Below, one piece after another: positions 57,978 to 64,000 of a stretch of DNA of 64,000 nt (positions are counted from its first letter, which is position 1; each line of letters opens with the position of its first letter). Under the pieces are notes generated by a model. The model did no database searches and had not been told where the DNA came from. It saw nothing but the letters and a program-made list of their open reading frames with translations. This stretch comes from Roseomonas sp. E05. GTDB taxonomy: Bacteria > Pseudomonadota > Alphaproteobacteria > Acetobacterales > Acetobacteraceae. Position numbers and translations under genes: made by a program. The DNA lies in NCBI RefSeq assembly GCF_030063475.1, contig NZ_JASIRT010000001.1, positions 434,001-498,000 of the forward strand, given 5' to 3'.

Positions 57978-59801
57978 TCAGGGCGGGAGGTACTTCCCGA
58001 GACGGAAGAACGGCTCCAGCGAACTCGCCGGCGGCGGCGGCGGGACGATGTCGGCCTCCCCGCAATCCGGCGCCCGGCGCAGGGCGAGCGGATCGATGCG
58101 GCTGATGGCGTCCTGCACCAGCGCCTGCAGCGCCTCGGCCACCCGGCCGGCGGGCAGGCAGCCCGGCGCCAGCGTCGTCACCAGCGATTCGATGCGGCCC
58201 TCCGACAGGCTCTGCAGGCAAAGCTCCTGCGACATGATCGCCACGTCCTTTTGCGTGGGAGCAGGGGGAGCCTGGTTCTGGACGGCGCCGGTCGTCAGCT
58301 TGCCCTCCCACAGCGTGTCCCGGATGCCCGCCAGCGTCGTGGTCAGGCTGGGCGAGCGGGGGAAGCAGCTGCGGGTCGCGCAGTCGGCCGGCCGCGGATC
58401 GGGCGGCGTGGCGTTGGGCCGGATGAACGGCGAGAGGAAGGCCTGCGCCACCGCGCCATAGGCCGCGGCGCGCCATTCCGGCTCGCCGGCGCCGTCCGTG
58501 TCGGAACCCAGGGTGTAGAGATCGATGGCGCGGTCGGTGTCGTAGAGCACCTTGTCCAGCAGGATCTGGCACAGCGCGTCGTCGGCGCAGCCGTCGCAAC
58601 CCAGGAAGCAGTCCGCCAGCTCGGCGAGCTGCCCGCGCAGCGGGACCAGCGCCATCAGCCGCCGCGTCCCGTCATCCGGGCCGCCAATGCCGTTCATGCC
58701 GTAGAGCGCGATCGGCGGCCGGCCGATGAAGAGCAGGCGATAGCCGCTGCGGCTGGCCGCGAAGGCATCCAGGAAGAGCTGCAGCGCCTTCAGGAAGAAG
58801 GTCAGCGCCGGCGAAGGCGGCTGCACCCGGTCGCCCACCAGGTTCAGCAGCCGGTGCAGCCGGTGCACCGCGAGGTCGGCCGTCGCGCCCAGCGCGCGCA
58901 GCCCGGCGCCGTCGGTGCGCGCGGCGCGCTCGACCAGCTCGTCCATCGCGCGACCCAGCGTGGCCTCGTCCAGCAGCGCGCGCAGATCGAGATGGCCGCT
59001 GCCTTCCAGCAGCCGCAGCAGCTCGCGCAGCGCATGCAGGCCCCAGGGCCAGTTGTCGCCGGAGGCCGCTTCCTCCGTCACGCCCGTGAGCCCGCGCAGC
59101 CCGGCCAGCACGGCATCCCGCCGCGCCTGCAGCTCGCTCGCCGGCACCGAGGGAAGGAAACGGGCGCCACCCAGATTCTGCCCGGCCAGCGTCTCGCCCG
59201 CCAGCACCAGCAGCAGCGCCGCCACGGCGTCGAGGTTCAGCGCCAGGCGCCGGTAGGAGGAGCCGGTGGAAAGCGACAGCGCGCCGATGAGCCGCGCCAT
59301 GCGCGCATAGTCGCCGAGCTGGCGGCGGGCGCCGAAGACACGGTCCCGCGCACGCGGGTCGAGCGCCAGGGCGGCGGCGGCGCGGCCATCGGCGATGATG
59401 CCGAGGATGGCCTGCGTCCAGCCGCGCAGTTCCTCCGCGATGCTCTGCAGGCGGTGGTCCGCGCCGAGCGCCTGGAGGTCGCGCTCGACCGCGACGGTGG
59501 CGCGCTCCATCTCGGCGCTGGTCGCCAGCGCCTCGGCCGGGCGCAGCGCCGGCAGCGGGCCGCCGAGCGGCAGGCCGGGCAGGCCGGCGGCCTCGGCGTC
59601 CAGCCGCCGGGCATCCTCGGGGAAGAGCCGCCGCAGCCCGCGCGCCACCTCGGCGGGATCGCGCGGATCGCCGATGCGCAGGCGCTGGCGGATGATGTTG
59701 TCGGCGAGCACCGCGACGTCGCTGCGGCCGCGCAGGGCGGCATCGGCGCGCATGGCGGTGCTGGAACGGGGCGCGGAGCGCAGGAACGGAGCGTCGGACA
59801 T
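57978..59801 (-). CDS. Large protein of unknown function in the protease array
   Basis: A 607-residue protein from ATG 59801 (GAGG seven bases upstream; ATG 59813, overlapping the previous stop, is possible but has no ribosome site). It appears helical and soluble. Six Cys cluster in the second half (ADCFLGCDGCADDALCQI, then ADCATRSCFPRSP), plus LCLQSLSEG, PGCLPAG and PDCGEAD further on, suggesting metal binding or disulfides. Between them lies GYRLLFIGRPPIALYGMNGI. I recognise no family. Confidence 0.65.
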   Translation of the reverse strand: MSDAPFLRSAPRSSTAMRADAALRGRSDVAVLADNIIRQRLRIGDPRDPAEVARGLRRLFPEDARRLDAEAAGLPGLPLGGPLPALRPAEALATSAEMERATVAVERDLQALGADHRLQSIAEELRGWTQAILGIIADGRAAAALALDPRARDRVFGARRQLGDYARMARLIGALSLSTGSSYRRLALNLDAVAALLLVLAGETLAGQNLGGARFLPSVPASELQARRDAVLAGLRGLTGVTEEAASGDNWPWGLHALRELLRLLEGSGHLDLRALLDEATLGRAMDELVERAARTDGAGLRALGATADLAVHRLHRLLNLVGDRVQPPSPALTFFLKALQLFLDAFAASRSGYRLLFIGRPPIALYGMNGIGGPDDGTRRLMALVPLRGQLAELADCFLGCDGCADDALCQILLDKVLYDTDRAIDLYTLGSDTDGAGEPEWRAAAYGAVAQAFLSPFIRPNATPPDPRPADCATRSCFPRSPSLTTTLAGIRDTLWEGKLTTGAVQNQAPPAPTQKDVAIMSQELCLQSLSEGRIESLVTTLAPGCLPAGRVAEALQALVQDAISRIDPLALRRAPDCGEADIVPPPPPASSLEPFFRLGKYLPP

Positions 59802-59809
59802 GCGGGGCC

Positions 59810-61138
59810 TCATGCGGCGTCAGACTGGAGGGGTGGGGCGGCGGCCGGCGTGGCGGCGCCCGGCGGCGGCGTCAGGCGCTCGAGCATGGCGCGCCCCAGC
59901 TCGTTGGGTGCCATCCCGGCCTCAAGCGCGTAGCGGCAGGCCCCGACCAGGAAGCGCGGCGGCAGGTCGCGCGGCATCCGCCCGCGCGCCAGCAGCATCC
60001 CGCCACGGCGGATCGCCGCCTGGTCGGCCGCGCGGAAGGGCATGATGGAAGCGAGCGCGCGCTCGGCCAGGGCGCGGCGCGGCTGGAAGGCGATCTCGTC
60101 CACCACGGCCGGGATGGCCCGCCGCGCCGCCGCCAGCAGCTCCGCCGGGATGCGCTGGCCGCGCCGCGTGTCGTAGAGGCGCTGCCACACCCCCTTCAGC
60201 TCGGCTGCCTCCGCGCCGAAACCCATGCGGCGGAGCATCTCCGTCATGATGGGGACGCGAAAGTAGTTGGTCGGGTGCGCCCCGCCGGGGCGGTAGGTCA
60301 TCACCCGGTCCGAAGGGTGGGCGAGGAACTCGGCCATCCCGGCGGCGGCGGCGGGCCCGGCCAGCAGCAGCGCCGCGAGATCGGCGAAGATCTCCTTCTG
60401 CCAGCGCCCATAGACGGTGATCACCTGCGGCGGCATTCGCATCTCGGTCAGCCGCGCGACAACGGCGTTCTGGTTCTCCACCCACAGGCCGAGATCGGCC
60501 TGCAGGTTGTGCGCGACCTCGTGCAGGAACACGGCCTGCCAGGGCCGGTCGCGGTCGAAGGGAATGCGGATCAGCGGGAACGGGTTGGTCTCGCCGAGCA
60601 GCCGGCTGAGGGTGACGCCGCGCCGCATGGTCGCCGGCGAGTAGCCGTGCTCCAGATAGGTGAGCGGCGGCAGAAGCGTACCGTGGAAGATGCGCGGCGC
60701 GGCGGCGGTGACGGCGGCGTAGCAGTCGCGCGCGATGGCGTCATGCGCCGCCAGCGGACGTGCGAAGGCGGTGCCGCGCTGGGCAAAGACCTCGAAGAAC
60801 AGGCCGAAGGCGCGTCGTGCCCGGTCCACCTCGCGCTCCACCATGGCCATGGCCAGCAGCCGGTCCTCGTCCGGCGCCGCAGGCGGCAGGGCGGCCAGGC
60901 TGCGCAGGCGGGCGAGCACGGTGCGGTCGATCGCACGCAACCGCTTGTTGGCGGCCTCGAAATGCGCGGCGGAGGGCGCGTAGGCCATCTCGTCGGCGCG
61001 CAGCCCGACCGAGAGCGGGGTCAGCGACACGAGACGCCGGGCGCGGCTGGTCAGGCCGCGCCGCTTGGCGGCGAAGAAGCGCGCGACCGGTCCGGCCGCA
61101 TCGCCGCCCCGTCCGCCGGAGGGAATCACTCCGTCCAT
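59810..61138 (-). CDS. Putative zinc metalloprotease (HExxH) of unknown family
   Basis: The 442-residue protein has VFLHEVAHNLQADLGLW: His206, Glu207 and His210 form the HExxH zinc site. Glu249, in WQKEIFADLAALLLAG, sits 39 residues later and fits the third ligand of gluzincins, where E-x-x-x-D helices are typical. The rest is helical with no signal peptide or membrane segment. It ends eight bases before the 607-residue protein's start and lies 36 bases after the acidic/basic protein. A structural or processing role toward array partners is inference. Confidence 0.75.
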   Translation of the reverse strand: MDGVIPSGGRGGDAAGPVARFFAAKRRGLTSRARRLVSLTPLSVGLRADEMAYAPSAAHFEAANKRLRAIDRTVLARLRSLAALPPAAPDEDRLLAMAMVEREVDRARRAFGLFFEVFAQRGTAFARPLAAHDAIARDCYAAVTAAAPRIFHGTLLPPLTYLEHGYSPATMRRGVTLSRLLGETNPFPLIRIPFDRDRPWQAVFLHEVAHNLQADLGLWVENQNAVVARLTEMRMPPQVITVYGRWQKEIFADLAALLLAGPAAAAGMAEFLAHPSDRVMTYRPGGAHPTNYFRVPIMTEMLRRMGFGAEAAELKGVWQRLYDTRRGQRIPAELLAAARRAIPAVVDEIAFQPRRALAERALASIMPFRAADQAAIRRGGMLLARGRMPRDLPPRFLVGACRYALEAGMAPNELGRAMLERLTPPPGAATPAAAPPLQSDAA

Positions 61139-61174
61139 CGCCCGTCTCCGCTCGGCGGCGCCCGGCCGTCCTGC

Positions 61175-62131
61175 CTAGCCCATGCTGATGGTGATGGTTG
61201 CCGGACCGGGAATGCGGATCCGGCGCCGCCGCCGGCCGCCCATCCCGCCCCAGCCGCCGCCGAGGCCGCCGGCCAGCATGCGGACACCGCCGAGCAGTTC
61301 CCGCGCGCGCGGCGAAGGGGCGGAGAGCCGCTGCAGCGCCTGCGGGTTCTGCGCCAGCCGTGCTGCCGCGCGGGCGACCACCTTGGGCCGCGCCGCCGGC
61401 GGCGTGCCATTGGCCGGAGCCGTACGCTTGACGCTGGCAACCAGCTTGGGCAGGGCGCGGGTGGCGGAAGGACCGCCCGCGCGCATCAGCGTGGTGGCGG
61501 CGCGGGTGAGCGTCCTGGCGGCCTGCTGCCGCTGCGCCAGCGGCAGCCGCGGTGCGGCGCCCTTGAGCACCTCGCGCGCCGCCAGGCCGGCGACGATCGG
61601 CACCGCGCCCGGCGCGCCGCGCGCCGCCAGCTCGGCAACGGCCTCCAGCGCCTCGCCCGTGGAGGCACCCTCGGCCCGCAGCTTGCCCAGCACATTGGCC
61701 ACCGCCGCCGCGCCCTGCGCCGCGGGGTGCGGGATCAGCCGCAGGATCGGCGCCGCGCCGCGCGCCACCTTGCCGACCACGCTCTTCGCCTTGTTGAGGA
61801 ACTTGCCGAGGCCCTTGAAGAACTCATCCTCGCTCTCGGCGCCCAGCGTCTGGCCCAGCATGCGGGTGATGACCTCCTCGGCCTCCTCCGCCTCCAGCCC
61901 GTCCTCGTAGCCGAGCGGCTGGTCCTCGCTTTCGCCGAAGGCATCGGCCATGTAGCCGTCCGCGCCGTCCTCGCTCTCGCCGAAGGGGTCGAACTCGTCC
62001 TCGGCGCCGAAGGATTCGTAATCCTCCTCGCCCTCGCCCATCTCATCGGCGAAGTCGCCCGCCATGTCGGCGGCGCCCTCGGATTCGATGTAGGCGAGGT
62101 CCTGCAGGGCGTCTTGCTCGGGGGTCGCCAT
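61175..62131 (-). CDS. Acidic/basic bipartite protein, first gene of the protease array
   Basis: A 318-residue protein from ATG 62131 (GGGAG eight bases upstream; an in-frame ATG at 62155 is possible). The first about 95 residues are strongly acidic (DEMGEGEEDYESFGAEDEF, FGESEDQPLGYEDGLEAEE). Then comes EFFKGLGKFLNKAKSVVGKV, followed by long Ala-rich, hydrophobic and basic sequence. The end is GGGWGGMGGRRRRRIRIPG. The charge split suggests self-masking or a propeptide, and the Gly/Ala-hydrophobic core resembles membrane-active or assembling proteins. Possible substrate of the proteases encoded downstream. Family not recognised. Confidence 0.65.
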   Translation of the reverse strand: MATPEQDALQDLAYIESEGAADMAGDFADEMGEGEEDYESFGAEDEFDPFGESEDGADGYMADAFGESEDQPLGYEDGLEAEEAEEVITRMLGQTLGAESEDEFFKGLGKFLNKAKSVVGKVARGAAPILRLIPHPAAQGAAAVANVLGKLRAEGASTGEALEAVAELAARGAPGAVPIVAGLAAREVLKGAAPRLPLAQRQQAARTLTRAATTLMRAGGPSATRALPKLVASVKRTAPANGTPPAARPKVVARAAARLAQNPQALQRLSAPSPRARELLGGVRMLAGGLGGGWGGMGGRRRRRIRIPGPATITISMG

Positions 62132-62255
62132 CTTCACACTCCCGTCGATGGTCATCGCCGCCGGCGTTCGCAGCACGGACGACGGCTCGGCAGGGCGACG
62201 GTAGGCCGCAGGCTGCGCGGCGCGGGAGTCAGCCAAACATCGTAAGGCAAATGCC

Positions 62256-63341
62256 TTATGGCTGCTCCGGCAGCAGCGCCAGCAGCTCGTTCACGCTATG
62301 GCTGACCTGCTCCCAGGCGAAGGAGAGCCCGAAGGTGCGCTCCGCCTCCTGCCGCGTCAGCCCGCCCTCCCTGTGCAGCCGGTCCATGGCCGCGGCGATC
62401 GCGCAGATGCGGTCGTGAAAACGATCGGCTGGCGGTGGCGGCTGCATCCGCGCCAATGCGTCGCCCGTCTTGCGCAGGAAGTCCTCGGCCTCCCGCGCGG
62501 CGTCACGGACCGGTTCCGCCAGGAGGCGGCGCGCCTGCTCCGGCAGGGGCTCGCCGCTGAGGCGGTCCACCAGCGCCAGCGTGTACCAGAGCCGCTCGAC
62601 CTGCCGGAGAAGCTCGGAAGGCCGGCGCTGCTCCGAGCCCAGCCGCAGCCGCAGCCGGCTCTGCCGCGACATCTTGCCCGCGAGGGTCAGCTCGTCCGAG
62701 ATGCTGGCGTGCACCGCCCGCAGGTCGGGCGCGTCGCGGGCCAGCATCTTCGCCATGCAGGCGGAGAGCAGCGCCCCGCAGCCCGCCACCGCGCGCGCCA
62801 GATGCTGCTCGGCGGCCAGATGCGCCCGCCGGGGCAGCACCAGCACGCTGGCCAGGGCGCCGGCGGCCGAGCCCAGGGCGATGGCCGCGACCTTGAGGAG
62901 TGCATCCTCCACCACCTGCGTACCCGGCGCCAGGATCAGGATAGCCACCGTCACCAGCCCATAGCTGAACTGCGGCCGGGCGCCCGCGACCAGCGCCATG
63001 GCGCCGACGCCCGCCACCAGGGCGAGCACCGTCCGCCACTCCCCGATGCCGATCACAAAGATGCAGGCCAGCGCCATCACCGCGCCCAGCAGGGCACCGG
63101 CCATGCGGTCCGCCGCCGCGCTCACGGTTCCGCCGATGCTGCTCTGGATGACGAACAGCGCCGAAAAGATCGCCCAGGAGACATCGGGCAGGGCCAGCAC
63201 GGTGGCGAGACCATAGGAGACCAGAACCGCCGCCACGGTCTGGACGGCGAAGCGAATGGCCTGCCAAAGGCCGGAGCCGGCAGGCATGCGGAGGGATTTC
63301 AGTCCGGGCAGCACCATGGCAGGCTCAACCGCCCCGGCCAT
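62256..63341 (-). CDS. FUSC-family inner-membrane protein (aromatic-acid exporter type)
   Basis: The 361-residue protein has about six hydrophobic segments in its first half (AIRFAVQTVAAVLVSYGLAT, AIFSALFVIQSSIGGTVSAA, GALLGAVMALACIFVIGIGE, TVLALVAGVGAMALVAGARP, ALGSAAGALASVLVLPRRAH). The second half is a helical cytoplasmic domain. This is the layout of FUSC/YccS/AaeB-type efflux proteins, though only half of a full-length AaeB. RMAGALLGAVM is a typical FUSC motif. It lies between the unknown array and the E1-beta gene. Confidence 0.85.
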   Translation of the reverse strand: MAGAVEPAMVLPGLKSLRMPAGSGLWQAIRFAVQTVAAVLVSYGLATVLALPDVSWAIFSALFVIQSSIGGTVSAAADRMAGALLGAVMALACIFVIGIGEWRTVLALVAGVGAMALVAGARPQFSYGLVTVAILILAPGTQVVEDALLKVAAIALGSAAGALASVLVLPRRAHLAAEQHLARAVAGCGALLSACMAKMLARDAPDLRAVHASISDELTLAGKMSRQSRLRLRLGSEQRRPSELLRQVERLWYTLALVDRLSGEPLPEQARRLLAEPVRDAAREAEDFLRKTGDALARMQPPPPADRFHDRICAIAAAMDRLHREGGLTRQEAERTFGLSFAWEQVSHSVNELLALLPEQP

Positions 63342-63403
63342 CCGACGTTGCGGGGCTGCGCGGGAGCCCTGCGGGCCGCGCAGGACTCGCAGAGGGAAGA
63401 TGG

Positions 63404-63431
63404 AGGTCTGGGGAAGGAATCCCCCAGACCT
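63404..63431 (-). terminator. Hairpin downstream of the E1-beta gene, related to family 1 repeats
   Basis: Perfect 10-base arms AGGTCTGGGG (63404-63413) and CCCCAGACCT (63422-63431) with an eight-base loop, ten bases after the E1-beta stop on the minus strand. The sequence around it (GAAGATGGAGGTCTGGGG, then AAGGAATCCCCC) is the core of the family 1 repeat arm, so it may be a truncated copy acting as a terminator. Confidence 0.6.
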
Positions 63432-63440
63432 CGCCAGCCC

Positions 63441-64000
63441 TCAGGCTGCGTGCAGCAGCAGCCGGTCGAGTGCCTCGGCGACCTCCTCGGTGCCTGCGAA
63501 GGCCGCACGCTCCAGCACCTTGGAAATGCTGGGCGAGGCCTCGCCGCCGGTGACGCGCTGCACGGGCTGATCGAGCCAGTCGAACAGGCGGCGCTGGATC
63601 TCGTCGGCCAGCCAGGCGCCATAGGCGGTGCCCTGCGCACCCTGCTCGACGATCAGGACGTTGTTGGTCTTGCGCAGGCTGGCCGAAATGGTTTCCCAGT
63701 CCAGGCTGGCGCGGTCGAGCCAGCGCAGGTCGATGACGTCCACATCGGCGCCGCGCTGCTCCGCCGCCTCCAGCACATGATGCACCATCGAGAGATAGGT
63801 GATGACGGTGGCGCGCCGCCCCTCGCGCCGCAGCGCCGCGCGGCCCGGCGGGATGATGTAGTCGAGATCCTCGGCGGGGGCGGGCATGCTGCGCTGGTAG
63901 AGGTCCACATGCTCGATCACCAGCACCGGATCGTTGCAGGCCAGTGCGGCGTTCATCAGGCCGACATAGTCCACGGGGTTGGAGGGCGCGACGATGCGCC
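63441..64000 (-). CDS. 2-oxoacid/acetoin dehydrogenase E1 beta subunit (N-terminus beyond window)
   Basis: About 186 C-terminal codons are visible of a transketolase-like beta subunit that helps form the ThDP active site of pyruvate-, acetoin- or branched-chain-oxoacid-dehydrogenase complexes. Matches are VAPSNPVDYVGLMNAALACN, DPVLVIEHVDLYQ, ATVITYLSMVHHVLEAAE, DVDVIDLRWLDRASLDWETI, SLRKTNNVLIVEQG and RVTGGEASPSIS (the last replacing the usual TGxDxPxP). The N-terminal part and the E1 alpha gene should lie just beyond the right edge. Confidence 0.85.
   Translation of the reverse strand, partial: RIVAPSNPVDYVGLMNAALACNDPVLVIEHVDLYQRSMPAPAEDLDYIIPPGRAALRREGRRATVITYLSMVHHVLEAAEQRGADVDVIDLRWLDRASLDWETISASLRKTNNVLIVEQGAQGTAYGAWLADEIQRRLFDWLDQPVQRVTGGEASPSISKVLERAAFAGTEEVAEALDRLLLHAA

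Noticed and set aside
52429-62131. Prophage or contractile-injection-system identity for the unknown array
   Set aside because: I see no capsid, terminase, portal, tail-sheath, baseplate, tube, integrase or AAA+ assembly gene in the array.

Overview
The window is GC-rich bacterial chromosome and reads like an alphaproteobacterium of the Acetobacteraceae, Roseomonas-like. This placement is an inference from gene content: orphan solute-binding proteins, a LivM-LivG fusion, enolase-superfamily sugar-acid genes, gluconate-dehydrogenase-like genes and very GC-rich third codon positions. No rRNA, tRNA, integrase, transposase or CRISPR array was recognised.

Layout. (1) 1-3.9 kb: selenocysteine machinery, selB (cut by the window edge) and selA on the minus strand, selD divergent. 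(2) 4.0-9.6 kb: a degenerate polysaccharide-type P-loop protein, an AT-richer non-coding stretch, then five plus-strand genes for predicted exported or surface proteins, including an RTX-type protein and a protein with 48-residue repeats, ended by a strong bidirectional hairpin. (3) 9.7-18 kb: a glycerophosphodiester phosphodiesterase with an orphan peptide-type binding protein, a PaoABC-like molybdenum aldehyde oxidoreductase, and a gamma-glutamyltransferase-like enzyme with a second binding protein. (4) 20-25.5 kb: glycogen genes glgA, glgX and a short alpha-glucan phosphorylase. (5) 25.7-30.6 kb: class III aminotransferase, LLM flavin monooxygenase, Asp/Glu-racemase-family protein, beta-lactamase-family hydrolase. 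(6) 30.7-38.6 kb: a probable six-gene unit of two enolase-superfamily enzymes and a branched-chain-amino-acid-type ABC transporter, with a divergent LysR regulator. (7) 38.7-45.2 kb: small exported protein, OhrR-like regulator, nitronate monooxygenase, a broken carboxymuconolactone decarboxylase frame, hydantoinase A and B. (8) 45.4-51.6 kb: a tightly packed set of TPP enzyme, enolase-superfamily enzyme, membrane protein, gluconate-2-dehydrogenase-3-like subunit and GMC flavoprotein, probably sugar or sugar-acid oxidation at the cell envelope. (9) 51.7-62.1 kb: a LuxR-type regulator and an eight-gene minus-strand array that I cannot assign to any known system. (10) 62.3-64 kb: FUSC-type membrane protein and the start of a dehydrogenase E1-beta gene.

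The best candidate for an undescribed system is the array at 52.4-62.1 kb: an acidic/basic two-part protein, a HExxH zinc-protease-like protein, three to four unrecognised proteins, a Cys-motif plus GIY-YIG-like protein, and a trypsin-fold protease without a signal peptide, nearly all in tight co-directional spacing. Two families of dispersed palindromic repeats also run through the window. One (about 105-115 bp, arms built on GGGGGAAGGAATTCCCCC) sits at gene ends and supplies a stop codon. The other (about 107 bp) occurs beside selD and again at the end of a secreted-protein gene.
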